NCBI GenBank assembly: GCA_029204225.1
Contig: CM055107.1
Coordinates: 11,479,068-11,543,067 of the forward strand
Source: Diphasiastrum complanatum
Lineage: Eukaryota > Streptophyta > Lycopodiopsida > Lycopodiales > Lycopodiaceae
Length of the DNA: 64,000 nt
Reading direction: 5' to 3'
Shown: piece by piece, positions 43,791-55,314 of the stretch
Layout of the letters: each line of letters begins with the position of its first letter
How positions within the stretch are numbered: the stretch's first letter is position 1
Program-made: the position numbers and the translations under genes
The notes under the pieces: generated by a model
What the model saw: the letters and a program-made list of their open reading frames with translations, nothing else
Database searches by the model: none
Told to the model about the DNA's origin: nothing

Positions 43791-45019
43791 TCATAGTCCC
43801 GCGTAACTGCATCTTACTACCGCTCTCTGCTTTTGGCATTGCGATTGTGTAGAGGTACCGTCTAATGCACAGCCTAATTGCAACGATTTTTCGATCTGGT
43901 AAACACTGCCAAATGCTACCTCCTTCTCAAGGTGAGCGCAGTAATTCTCAAAGACGCCAACAGGAATATGCAAACGAAAGTCGAGGCCAAAAAGAAACTC
44001 CAACTCCAAAGAGTTTATCTCCTGCGTTGTCACTCCACCAATCTTGGCATAATAAGCGTTGTTGTAATATCTGAAATGAAGAAAAACATTTAGAATTACT
44101 CTATGGTCTTCAACGAAACGGAGATAGCAGACCACACTTGTTGACTAGTTGTACGTAGACGTTCAAAATGTATCAGGCACCACATTAACCAAATTAAGCA
44201 TGAAAGATGAATGGATGAAATGCTTCAGAATACATTCAAACGGTCAGAAGCATCTTATAATAATTGCACCATTAAAAATTGGAACAGAAATAAATTAGAT
44301 CGAACGTTGATGTCAGAAAAAAGTTCATAAACAAATGTTTCAACTCTGACCTGTTCAAACGCGAATCTACTCGTCTACATATACGAAGGCATCCTAAGAA
44401 TACAAACATGCTATGTGTCTAACTCAATTGCACGATCTACTAGCAAAAATTACGAAAGCATTAACGAGCCCTAATCTGAAGTTCGATACCTTGACAAGTA
44501 AAGGATTCAAGTGCAATTTCCAAGTCCTAACTAGTTTCGGCTTCAAAAACAGCAAAATCATGGAACCATAGATTTTTTAAATGTGTTACGTTGAACTTAC
44601 GCATCATCGAGGAATTTTGCTGCCACCATTACGCTTGTTATCAGGAGTCGATGCACATTCAAGTACGTTATAGGGATGTCTGGTTGCCGGCGAATGAAAC
44701 GATCTAGATATGCATATGCCACCACGAAGCATGAAGGGCTGCAGTTTGCATACTTGAATATCCTTTCCAAGTATTTTTCAATGCTGATAGCAGGAGCACG
44801 CAGGCCATGAAAAACAGTCATTCTGGGTGGGCTAAGGCTGCAGTTACTAGCTATGGCATACCTCTCGTTTCTCACCACTACCCGTTCAAGAAGTGACGAT
44901 AGAACAGACAGGACACGAGGCCTTGCGGTGGACTTTGCACCTGACTCATTAAGCTCCAAAGCCGAATACACATCTGAACGGAAGTTGCTATGGCTAGAAT
45001 TCGTGAGTGTGGAAGCCAT
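43791..45019 (-). CDS. CYCU: U-type (P-type) cyclin, two exons
   Basis: Exons 45019-44601 and 44070-43791 on the minus strand. Splicing GC|GTAAGT to TTTCATTTCAG|A (intron 44071-44600) joins GATGC+A in frame and gives 232 residues, a normal length for plant U/P-type cyclins. The cyclin box spans about residues 65-190, with MTVFHGLRAPAISIEKYLER, SCFVVAYAYLDRF, NVHRLLITSVMVAAKFLDDA and, from exon 2, YYNNAYYAKIGGVTTQEINS and LELEFLFGLDF. This family is PHO80-like and binds CDKs, and is linked to cell-cycle and nutrient signalling. No stops or frameshifts: the only intact-looking gene here. The start is the first ATG of the open frame. Confidence 0.95.
44071..44600 (-). other. Cyclin intron
   Basis: 530 bp with GTAAGT donor and TTTCAG acceptor on the minus strand. 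It falls right after the conserved FLDDA, a usual intron position in this family. It contains TCAAACGGTCA at 44236-44246, close to the MSA consensus of M-phase genes. Confidence 0.92.
44236..44246 (+). promoter_or_regulatory. MSA-like motif in cyclin intron
   Basis: TCAAACGGTCA matches the plant mitosis-specific activator consensus (YCYAACGGYYA, bound by three-repeat MYBs) at 10 of 11 positions. A single site in an intron may be chance. Confidence 0.3.
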
Positions 45020-46060
45020 GGAATCTGCTTATAGGATGCTATGGTAGCTAAACTAAAGTTTGCAAGAAAAATCCTAAGAACGCATAATAACAAATATCCT
45101 GCTTCTCATGAAACTATCCTTTCAAAGACGAGCCGATTTAGCGACATAGGCATTGCGGCTTACTATAAACAAGCAACTGCTTTGCTCGGGCAACTGGAGA
45201 AATTCGACGCCGTATGTCCCAAATCGCAGTATAACGTTACAAGGACGCTCCCCGTGACCTGCATTGGCTGTGCTTGGCACGATCCGGGTCGAAAATAGGC
45301 AGGTTCATGTAAAACGAAATGAAGTATCATGCCTAGCTATAGAATGCCAAAATAGCAGTTCATTCGTGCAGAAGACAATGCCTGAAAGATGGAATCTAAA
45401 TCGGTTAAAGAAGATGCCGAAACATTGAGGGGTAGGTGAAGAGAAACATCCGATTTACTGGATGATGGTAGATATCCTACCGAGTACTTTTCGATGTAAT
45501 GCAACAGAGCCTCCCACAGACACGTTCAATGAAAGTAGCATATAAGAAAAATTGTTAGGCAAACCTGTGGTTAAGGATCTGTGGCAAGAAAAAATCCAAG
45601 GGCAATTGAGCACTTCTAACAACTAGACGACGCTTACAGAAAACGCGACTCCTCTAAATGATCCAGAACAAATGCCTGATAAAGAGGAAATGATCTGACA
45701 CAAGTTGGCACTTGATGAACAACTCCAATAACCACAACTCAACATTGCAACAAGACCTTAAGGCGATTTCAGACGTTGTATTCCGATCTTTGTGCCATTC
45801 AGCCAGCTTCCGCGGATCTTCACCAGCTGCACATGAGATCGCACGCAGAATCACAGAAGCAAATCGGTAACGTGGAAGCTGAAGGCAAGATCTACGGCGC
45901 TTGCTCTCATACCTCCTGTTTCGTCATTCACAATGCTCTCGCCCATTTTCTGATGAGTTCCGCCATCGCCATCGCCATCGCCAGCGTCTAAGGCCACAGC
46001 CAGCTAACTAACCGCTGGCTTAACCGCGGTCAATTTGCTAACCATCTCTGGTTAAGTTGT
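45020..46060 (-). promoter_or_regulatory. Upstream region of the cyclin gene
   Basis: About 1 kb before the cyclin start codon, visibly less AT-rich than the surrounding DNA, as expected for a gene promoter and 5' UTR. A possible TATA-like CTTATATGC on the minus strand near 45540 would give a ~500-base leader; this is uncertain. A CGCCAT microsatellite lies at 45961-45983. Repeated TTAACC/GGTTAA blocks lie at 46000-46070. No retroelement intrudes into this stretch. Confidence 0.45.
45961..45983. repeat. CGCCAT microsatellite
   Basis: Three and a half direct copies of the hexamer CGCCAT upstream of the cyclin gene. Confidence 0.85.
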
Positions 46061-46944
46061 GGTTGCGAGGTCACCTTTTGGCCTACTGGCATCGAGCTGG
46101 CAGAACCCACCTAAAACTGTGACCACCGACCCAGACAGGTCACGCTCGTGGCCCAAAATGGTGGATGTGGACCCTCTACTTTCACTTACATGACCCACTG
46201 ACCATTTTTACACCCAAAATGATATTTTGAATCACCTAACATCCCTTTCTCAACCTTTGGTTGCGGGCCGAAGTCACCCAGGGTGTTTTGCCCTTCTTGG
46301 GTGGAAGCGCCCGAGGAAGGGGCCTTCCTTGCGATAATTTCTCTTTTTACATTATTTTTAACTCTTTATTTTGGGCAAAATTTGTTTACATGCACCGTCC
46401 GCCCTAAAGGTGCCCTTAGAAAATAAGTACATTTTTGTTGTACGTGCACCTTCCGATATCTAAAAGGTGCATGTAAAAGATTAAAAAAAAAGGGGAGGCG
46501 CGTAGATTATGCACAGGGAGGCACCTCGCCTTTTTTCATGAAAATGTAAAAAATAAAATTATGAATCGAGAATGGATATTCATTTCCCCATTTGTGGTCC
46601 TCAAGAAGGCCTGAGGATGAAAAAGGCACATTCTTAAAATGCCAATGCCCATCCAAAGGTGCTAGTTAAGTGAGAGAGTGTCACTAACAATTAATACATG
46701 TGCAAAGTAGTGAAAGGCCTCAGGAAGAATGGCCACGTTCTTACAACCAAACTCATGAGATTTCGACCTCCTCCGAGTACCTTTCTTTTTTGTGTAATTC
46801 ACAATTTTTTACCTAGCAAAAATTTCAAGTTACTCTCAAAACTCAGAGAAAGTTACTCAAGAAATGTTGAGACCCCAAAATGTGGAAATAGACAATTCTA
46901 AAACACATTGAGATTGTGAGTAAAGTAAATTTACCTATTTAGTG
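46061..46944. other. Spacer with short repeated blocks
   Basis: Contains repeated gtgca/aaaggtgc stretches (46390-46470) such as cctaaaggtgcc and ctaaaaggtgca, reminiscent of the copia A LTR (ctaaaggcacctgc). No gene recognised; 46698-46901 is open but has no motif. Confidence 0.4.
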
Positions 46945-47033
46945 AAAAAAAATCATCTTGATTTGTAAGGGGGGTTTGAAACTTAGGACCAAAGAAAGTT
47001 TGGATGCCAAGCTAACCAATTGAGCCAACCCCA
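46945..47033 (-). mobile_element. tRNA-derived SINE
   Basis: The minus strand reads GGGTTGGCTCAATTGGTTAGC (A box, 47010-47030) and then AGTTTCAAACCCCCC (B box, about 46970-46984), the split RNA polymerase III promoter at nearly the tRNA spacing. An A/T-rich tail follows (46940-46960). No cloverleaf can form, so this is a SINE head, not a tRNA gene. Confidence 0.65.
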
Positions 47034-47820
47034 TGGATGATTATTTAGTGAATAAATGGAAGGAAAGTTTTGATAATTGAGAGAGTTTTATTAAGTGCTA
47101 CAAGTTAGTTACCTTACCTTTTCACACTTCCAGTTGGTCCTTGCAAACTAGGGAGATATGGTGCTCATAAATACTCTTACTCCGAATAAGCTTTTGAACC
47201 AACTTTGTCCACCATACTTCAGTTCTATCTTCCATATTGCAGAGATCTATTTGATTTCCAAAGAGAAATGTATATATCTGAATTATCTCTATTTCTAAAT
47301 ATTGTAAATTTCTCCAAATAATCAAGATGAATGAGAGTTGGTAACGTGCCCACGTAGGTGTGTGCTCAGACTCCAACTCTTACGCGGGTGGACACTTGTT
47401 TGTGCTCCTTGGCTTGGCCATATAGAGTATGTGATATTAAGTGTACATATTACACCTATTGATGGTAGTTGAGTTACAAATATCTTTGGCACCAAAAAAT
47501 GCAAATGATTCATGATTTAGTAATTTGTTTGTTGTATCTATATAGCTTTGCATGAGCGTTATTGTATACGATGTCTACCCTCAACATCCACATTACTGAT
47601 CATGACCTCGAGATTAGCTTATTTTTCAACTTATCTAAGGGCGCAAGCAGGGCCCTACACTCATCCAATGGTCAAGAAGAAATGATGCATTTGATCAAGA
47701 TGCATTTTATGGAGATATAGGTTTCTTAATCATTGGATGAGAGTGGGAACTTGTTTGCACCAGGAGTTGAGGAATACGTTGATCCATGACCTCATGGGCT
47801 GTTAGGTGTCCCTTTCCCAC
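47034..47820. other. Spacer with a weak coding-like frame
   Basis: Minus-strand 47122-47376 is open and includes MEDRTEVWWTKLVQKLIRSK and HHISLVCKDQLEV, a natural residue mix without a recognised family. The rest shows nothing. Confidence 0.3.
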
Positions 47821-47821
47821 A

Positions 47822-47875
47822 AATATATTAGTATTCAAACCTAGGTCTTTCAACTTGGCTATGGTGGGGCACAAT
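47822..47875 (-). mobile_element. Possible second SINE head
   Basis: The minus strand has CCATAGCCAAGTTGAAAGACC followed by AGGTTTGAATACTAAT, where GGTTTGAATAC resembles a B box. The A box is weak. Confidence 0.3.
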
Positions 47876-48365
47876 TTTAGTGAATGATTTTAAAAAATTT
47901 CATCAAGGTTGATAGACTAGTGTCGCCTCTTATATTTTAGGATGTTTGTTGACCCATAAGAGACACATAGACCCTTGTGATAGATAATGTCAAAAGTGAT
48001 GTGATATATGAGGAGGCCAATTAGCAAAAGATTAAGTAGCCCTTGTAACAAACACATTGCAAAATAGTAATATATGATTTTGCATTGTAAATTAACCCAC
48101 CCAAACTGAAAAAATTTGTAAGTAGGTGATTGTTGTGCTACCATCATTGATAGATGATGAGGATGCACTCGTGGAGCCATGACTCTTTTGGTGAAAGAGC
48201 ACCAAAAAGGGTAATGTTCTTGAGTAATTTGTATGATATCGAGATTGAGACACAAAAAGTATCTTTGTACTAAAAGTTGTTAAGTGAAATTTTCACTATA
48301 TTTTCTGTTAAGGTAATGGTCTATTCAAAGTACCTTTGTTGGTGGTTCAAGTCATTTTCCAAATG
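47876..48365. other. AT-rich spacer
   Basis: No feature recognised. The minus-strand frame at 47917-48255 (112 codons) has no motif. Confidence 0.45.
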
Positions 48366-48475
48366 ATGCTTTATTTTTTTTAACACCGTGGGGTTTGAAC
48401 TTGGGTGGTCCCACACCAAGAACCCTCTACCACCACCACACAACACCACACCACCACCACACCACACATGGGCAA
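48366..48475 (-). mobile_element. tRNA-derived SINE with CCA-rich segment
   Basis: The minus strand has AAGTTCAAACCCCACGG (B box, 48385-48402), the A-box region TGGTGGTAGAGGGTTC (48423-48438), and an A-rich tail TTAAAAAAAATAAAGC (48368-48384). The head is extended by a CCA/CCAC-rich microsatellite (48427-48468). Confidence 0.6.
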
Positions 48476-49394
48476 ATCGAAATGATGTTTTTTACGCTAA
48501 TAGATTCATGATAACCTTTCAAATGGCCCTTACCACTACTGAACGTCAATAAAAAAAACATTCTCTCATTCTTAAAGAGCCTACACCTTCCATCTATTTT
48601 ACATAGCTAAATGTTGGAGGTAAATCAACTTTCTCCAACATGTGCCAAATAGCATTATAAGTGATTGTGTGTTGAACAAATCCGTCTAGAAAAAACAAAA
48701 AAAGGAAAACTCACTGATATATAAAATCTGCTCAGTTGTATCATACAAGTTAGGAAAAAAACTAGATAAATTTGAAGGCATAGAACATAAAAAAGAAAAA
48801 GAAAAAAGAAAAAATGTAAATAAGTGATTACATTGGGTTGCAAAATCGCACAAGGAAATTAATTTGAGAGATATAGCAAAAACCCTTATAATGAACTTGA
48901 TAATATATCAAGGAAATTCACTATAAGAGAAAGCCCACATGTGTGAAGGGCTATGAAGAACATGTCCTCTTACTTGGTCCAAAGCTCCAATATATCAAAA
49001 GGAAGACGATGAAAGAAAATACATTTAAACTTGAGGACAAAAGGGGGGTTAGAAAAGTTCAAATTGAAATATATGTATAACTTTTCAAAGATACTAAATC
49101 AAAGAATCTTCAAAGGTAACAAAGTACAAATAGATGATTTAGAAAGATAAAAGAAATAGCTAGGAAAGAAATAAATGTTGAGGAAGAAATGTTAGTGAAG
49201 TGATTATTCACGATAATATGCACAAGAGGAGCTCTTTTAGTCCTAACGAATTGAGAAAATGTTTCATATCAAACTACGACATCTTATCGAGAGAAATTTA
49301 CTACAAAGAGAAAATGGAGCAATGAATAAAACCCCTTCCCTACTTTCATGTCGAACAAAATAATCAAACTTGCTCCTACGAAGAGGCTGACAAA
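48476..49394. other. AT-rich spacer
   Basis: About 0.9 kb with no recognised gene. A-rich, G-poor plus strand. Possibly decayed internal sequence of copia J, but no motif shows it. Confidence 0.45.
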
Positions 49395-49703
49395 AAGAAT
49401 TCAGAGATTTTCAACCTCTAACATCTCTGCATGTCAAGCTTCAAAAGAAGCTGTATGGATCAGGTAAATACTTCACAACTTACATCACACTCAGTTCAAT
49501 GCTATTACCATTTTGTGTTACAATTTGAGCTGTATTTTACTGTCACTAAATCCCAGATTTCATGGCAAATAAGTGGTCCTTCAATACTACTTCACAACAA
49601 AAATGGTCGCAAACATCTTCACCAAAGCGCTTCCTAGGATCAAGCACCAGAAGTTCTTCAGCATGTTGAACCTGACGAAGATACCAAGGCACCAACCTTG
49701 ACC
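49395..49703 (+). pseudogene. Copia J RNase H C-terminus
   Basis: The plus strand has a degraded SACQASKEAVWI-type motif (49425-49455) and, in another frame, MVANIFTKALPRIKHQKFFS, the invariant copia RNase H tail (usually DIFTKAL). Frameshifts lie between. It is followed at the expected distance by a polypurine tract and an LTR start. Confidence 0.8.
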
Positions 49704-50200
49704 TTAAGGGGGACTGTTGGAAATTAACCCCACAGTTGTCTCCTTGGTGAATGACTATTTCTATTTCAAAATTCTTCCTACACGTCTATTGATCGTTGTT
49801 CTAGGATAAGGTGAAACGAACATTGGTTCTATGTCTGCTCATCTGATACCTGCATGAATCATAACTTAGACAGCCCAATTATTTGAAGAACGTCTACAAC
49901 GGGCTTCTGGCTGATTTCCAAGAAAGGGTAACCAATCCTATCATATTTCAAGTTCAGATGTTAAGTTCAATAATTTGAAGATCATTGAAGACTTGGCCAT
50001 CTTCAAGAACTTCCACGAATTAGCATTTAGAACAACTCTGCAAAAATAAAAATCAACCTACATTAGATCTTAATATTTAAACCAAGATTAGGTTGACTTA
50101 TACAAACATCTTTGGACATAAGGTTAAGATTAAAGCTTTATTCCCACTTGATCCAAACCATAACAAAGTGGTACTTGGTAAGCCAATCAGTGAAATCTAA
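49704..50200 (+). repeat. Polypurine tract and 3' LTR start of copia J
   Basis: TTAAGGGGGAC (49704-49714), then TGTTGGAAATTAACC from 49715, a classical copia 3' LTR start. The right end is not defined: no partner LTR lies in the window. Confidence 0.7.
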
Positions 50201-52020
50201 ATTTAATCTTTACTACTAACCAATCATCTACCCCTCATGCTTCATCTCCTTCCTCCCTTCCCACATATGGTTCAGACCTAAAGCCTCAAATTTGACAAGG
50301 GAAAGGACCAATCTTGAATCGGTAGCACTCTTATCTACTGGTCAGTCAAAAAGTTTTGATTGTTTATTAATGAGGTGTTGCACTCGATTACTGGCAAAAA
50401 ACCATTCTAACAAGACTTGCGTTATTCTCGGTTATTATTGATTACATAAAACAAGAAATGTTGTTTTTAGTTGACAGATTTCGAAATCTTCAACTAAAAG
50501 TGAAAGGTATTCTGACCTTATAAAACTGATTGATTTCATCTCAGTAAGGTCGTTCACTTTATAAACAATTTTTGTTTGATCAAAACCAACGAATCTGTAC
50601 AAAATCAAAACATCAACGGTTCTTTCAAAATTTTACGTAACTGGGATTTTCAAATTTCGTTCGATATGGACCAAAACTGTGAAAATCAATTTAAGGCATC
50701 GACTTGGCAGTTTCACAATTGCCATCCCATTTTGATAGGATTTCAAATTATCTAACATGCATCAAACATGACATGCAATGATTTCTAAAACAATAAAAAA
50801 AATTATGTAAAATGCCTAGTAACTGGGAAATTTGCTTTTTGACTAGCTTTTTATAAAACTGTATTCAAGCATGAAACTACTTTGGTCAACCTATTGTACA
50901 TCCCTGAATCATGCATCCAAACATGCATACAGGTTCATCCAAATATTTTCAACACTACAAACACTGAAAAAGCACTCTACTGGTTCATGGCCCATGCATG
51001 TAATTAGAACGATTCGAAAAAATTTCAAATTTTACTCTAAAAATTGCCAAACTTCCGACAACCATATTTTTTGCTACAAGACTCCGATCTAGTCGAGTAC
51101 AGAGGGAGATGAGGTTAGAAAGACACTTGCCATGTCACCCTGCCACGTAGTCTTCACATGTGCGAGATGTAACAAACTGAAATTGCAGTAGGGGGGCGCA
51201 CTTTTTCTAGGTGGTATTGTCAAAAATCCAACTCCAGCCCAAATGCATCCAATCAGAGGTTACAAGCACCCTTCCAAGGTTCATTAGAGAGGCATAGAGG
51301 CATCCATTAGGTCCAGCAAGCAATCATAAGCTCATATCATGCAAAAATTGCATTTATGGAGTCCTTCAATAAGCATAAGTTCAAGATATTGGGGCCTAAG
51401 CCCCCCACTCCAAATTGGGTGCATGATGGCTCAAATAAGAGGAAATCCATCATATCTTTCAGCTTGCAAAAATATCCAACATGTCTAGACGACCAATCAA
51501 GAGTTATTCAAGCTCAAAAAACCACAAAAATACACTATTTTTTTTTACTTTTTGGAACCCTTAATGGTGCCTAATCCAAACCAAACTTCATGAAAGACTT
51601 AGGACATAATCATTACATCTCTGAAAACATGCATAAAAAATATTAGCCATGTATTTTATGAATATCACCAAAAACATTGAACAACCCACCAAAAAACCAT
51701 GTTTTTTGACCATTTTCCAACTAGTTTTGCATATGTCTACTGTAATTCAATTACATGCAAGCACTAAAAGTTCTGATTTTAGTCAATCATGGTTCATATA
51801 GCCCATTTTTAGCCCAAAAATCTCAATTTTTGGCTAAAAATCACTATCTAAGTCCAATTTTGACTTTTCAACTAGCATGCAATCATTAGAATCAATCATA
51901 ATGCCTGTGCTATATTGGGCTAAATTGAATTGTATGATAATAGCTTTGATCAAACCTAGCTGGCCAACCTAGGATCTTTTCATGTGGACTTTCAGTGCCC
52001 AGTCAAACATCACATACAAT
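50201..52020. other. Gene-poor spacer
   Basis: About 1.8 kb, AT-rich, with C-poor stretches. Short frames at 50871-51092 and 51356-51574 have no motif. Nothing recognised. Confidence 0.45.
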
Positions 52021-52775
52021 CTCAAGGTGTCAATATGAACATGCTAGAATGATTTTTGAAGAATTCAAAAGGCCATCTAGTCTATTTAGCATTGCAGATG
52101 GCAGGCCTGAGAGAGGCTAGAAAGTTCATGTGTAATGAGAGCCTAGTCCTAGATATTAGCTAGTCCCAACCCAAAAGACTGAATGAAGTTTGATTCGAGT
52201 GTAGTCTAATCAAACAGTTAGAAGACATCAACTCAAAGTTGTAGATTTTTCAAGAACAATAGAGGTGGTGGTGTTTGAGAATGAAAGCCCATTGAAGTTG
52301 GCCCCAAGTTGGCTTCAAGGAATGTGTGCCCTACTCTAGAGAATAACCGTGATCCAGCCTTGGGAGGGTCATGCGAAAGAACTGAGACCTGGCACAACTC
52401 CATATGGTCCTACTATGCCACTACAAATAGTAGAAAGATGAGCTTTCATTCAAATAGAAAAAACAAGTCATCAGTTCCAGATAATGTCAAGAATGCCCCA
52501 GTTTTAGAGCCTCCTGCTCGTTAGCCCAAAAAATATATATTATATGCATTTTTTGAATGTTCTATTTTAGCCATCAATTTGTGACACAATGAATCTGTGG
52601 CAACTTGTCAAGGTCCATTAGCTAATACGATTCTAGAATAACTTATCGAATGTTGGCCGAATCGAGATTTTGCCCTGTAAATTTCCAATGGCCAATGTGA
52701 TGTCAATCACAATCTTGGGGTGTCAATATAAACATGGTAGAATGATTTTCAAAATATTTGAAATGTCATCTTTGT
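52021..52775 (+). repeat. Direct repeat pair around a spacer
   Basis: About 65 bp at 52021-52085 (ctcaaggtgtcaatatgaac and onward) recurs at 52712-52775 (cttggggtgtcaatataaac and onward), 690 bp apart. The second copy borders the LTR at about 52775. It could be the ends of an unidentified insertion. Confidence 0.5.
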
Positions 52776-53372
52776 TTCCTTGTACATATTTAAGGTATGT
52801 GAATTGAGCACATGACCTTGTAGAAGAGGTTGTGTGTTAGATAGAGTTAGTTGTGCTAGCATGCAAAATGTTAGGTGACATGCAAAGTTAGGTAGAATGC
52901 AATATGCATTGATCTACACATGTCTAGTTCATCTAGGAAAGAGATATGTAATCCATGCAATATCATGCATGTAGTTTGACATCTGGATCTATGATAGTAG
53001 AGTCAACTAAGAAATGTGGATCAACCACTGATCATGTGCAAGTCCACCTTAGAACTCGAGCCTCATCATGTAGGAGGTCTGGCTAGTTTTGCCATATTGT
53101 AAGTTTTGATGAGAATTGAGGTGTTCTCTCTCTACACGAGTTTTATTGCTTGTACATTTTCTCTCTAACCGAGAGCAAGAGGTTTTCCTCATAGTAAGTA
53201 CTGAGAAACTTTTTTGATCATTCTCTCTCATAGTGACTACTTAGTTTTTTGAGTCTATGATATGCTTTTGTGCTCTTGTCTTGAACAAGTAATTCTGTTG
53301 TTTGATCGTTCATGTGCAATCACAACACCTCACAAGATCCTTCAAAGGTGTGTTGAGAAGTTCACACGTGCA
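52775..53372 (+). repeat. 5' LTR of copia M
   Basis: The right border is set by a PBS directly after cacgtgca at 53372. The body is related, in inverted orientation, to the solo LTR at 55658-56238 (for example tatgtgaattgagcacatga against its counterpart). The left border is approximate. Confidence 0.65.
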
Positions 53373-53384
53373 TGGTATCAGAGC
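53373..53384 (+). other. Primer-binding site of copia M
   Basis: TGGTATCAGAGC, exact match to the plant initiator tRNA-Met PBS, abutting the LTR end CA. Confidence 0.88.
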
Positions 53385-53735
53385 TTTCTTGAGGCTAGTG
53401 TGCATTCATCATAGCTTGCTCAAATTTTTAGAGTAAATTCTTGAAGGAACTCGGATTTGGGAGAGGAATACAAACTCACTTGCAATCAAACAAGTTTTGG
53501 ATCATAAGTGAATCAAATCAAGTCTGATTTGCTTCAAATGAGCCCTGTACAGACATAAGTCTCGCACGTGTGAGACCAGCCTCTTTCATTTAGGTGGTAT
53601 ATCTCAAGGATTGATCCAAATTTAGTGTTTAATTGCTTGATGGAAAGGTATTGAAGTGTAGAGTGTGATTCTTTTGTTTCTAATTCAATTTTATTTTAAT
53701 TTTAGAGAGTAAAAGGCAATCAAAGAGCTAGGGAG
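53385..53735 (+). other. Leader of copia M (cut)
   Basis: Internal 5' region of copia M, interrupted at 53736 by a family I LTR. No gag is seen. Confidence 0.5.
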
Positions 53736-54207
53736 AGTTGAAATTCCGATAGAATCTAGTGCAGTATGCAGATCACATCACACAATCACCATAGCCACTC
53801 CTCACAAGCTCTCAAAGATGGCATAGCAAAAGTTATGTATATTACAAAGAACATTATACATATAGGAAATCCCTAACTGCATGAAAGGACAGGTGTTCTA
53901 ATATTGGCCTACCACTTGCCAAACTAGAACAAGGCCCAATATGGCCTAAATAACTGACAAACCCAAGACATGCCCTCGAGTCACAGCATAGCGAAACCAA
54001 AATCATCGTACAGGCTAATTTTCATACGTGTGGCTACTCGACTAACCCAAGTAGTCGTCTACGAGATCAGTGCCCAATCAATATATCCTACTGGGTCACA
54101 TCTCAACCACAACTGAATACAACAAATCTAATTAATTGTACACTAATTACAATATCACATTTAGAGCTTACATAAAATGTATATCAAATTAACTCTGATT
54201 TCTAACT
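53736..54207 (-). repeat. Family I LTR, copy 1
   Basis: Matches 56701-57171 throughout and 59421-59776 in part. The ends AGTT...AACT are bordered by a polypurine tract on the right. Confidence 0.88.
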
Positions 54208-54806
54208 CTCTCCCTTAAGCTCAAATGTGATAAGAGTGAAAAACAATAATCTGTAGTAACGTCTGGAGTGTCCAAAAGATGTTATGCATGTCCATGCTAC
54301 CTTTTACTTGACTCACACTCAAGCACACCAACAAACCACCAAGTTTGACTCACAAAGTATCATGTAAACACAATGCTCATACAGAGAGTTTACCATACTC
54401 TCGACCAACTGACTTGTCCCCAATCCGACTTGACCACAAGTGGACCACATGAGCGACATGACTCAAACTGAGAAAATCCCACTGCCACCATGAGACTTAC
54501 ATCCTCCATCTAGCTAGGCTGACATCCTATCAGGCACTTACAAGCACAAACCTGTAAAGCTGACATAAATGGGCGACTGAGGCTCAACCTAAGAAAATCT
54601 TACTGCCACCATAAGATTGTACCCTCACCAGATAGACAGCTAGTAGACGTAATGACCAGACAATGAGCATCAAATGACTACTTTGTTTCATACGTAACAA
54701 ATGCACAACCACATAAAACTCTGAATCAGATCTAGACCCTCGTGACAAGGCAACATTGAAGCCCACACACACTCATGCAAACCAACACGAATGATAAAGC
54801 GTCAAA
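53736..54806 (-). mobile_element. Family I element, copy 1 (3' LTR plus internal part)
   Basis: LTR 53736-54207 (472 bp, AGTTGAAATTC...GATTTCTAACT). To its right, internal sequence to about 54806 matches 57172-57755 of copy 2. The order on the minus strand is internal, polypurine tract (54208-54220, AAGGGAGAGAG), then 3' LTR. The internal part has no coding motif. The 5' end is not recognisable. Confidence 0.8.
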
Positions 54807-55314
54807 TACATGACCAAGGCCTGCCCATAAGTGGTACATGTCATACCAACACCTATGTCACCTATAGATCTGCTGCTACACCATTGGTCTCCAAATCAGG
54901 TCCTCAACCATGGCCTGCACCTGTAACAAGATGCCCTCACATCCAAGCATATCCACCTATCCAATAAGTCTTGAAATCTAATCTCCATACCCCATGCTCC
55001 AAGCACAAGAGTCTACGTAGGACTCAATGAATGAATGTACACAAACCTCACCATAGGCTATACTTGAGTAGCTCACCTATCTCCCAGAGATACTGATGAT
55101 GATTTGCCTCTCCTACATCTCATGTAGGCTCAACTTCTCATGCTTGATGTTGCCAACTCTGATTTGACCAGTACATAGGCCTCTCACCAAGGAGCCTATC
55201 TCACTACACATGATGCAGCATCTGAAGAACATCGTCCATACATCAAATGACATGTCACACCTAAGCAATTGTAGCATCTCATCATCTATATACTATGCTC
55301 ACCTAATGTCTCTA
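54807..55314. other. Spacer between family I copy 1 and copia H
   Basis: Probably diverged internal sequence of family I (same C/A-rich plus strand), but no match to copy 2 is visible beyond 54806. No gene. Confidence 0.4.

Noticed and set aside
46945-47033. Functional tRNA gene
   Set aside because: A and B boxes are present, but no acceptor-stem pairing or cloverleaf; fits a SINE head.
52309-52524. 71-codon plus-strand frame (MASRNVCPTLENNRDPALGG)
   Set aside because: No family, lies in repeat-derived DNA near the copia M LTR; chance is sufficient.
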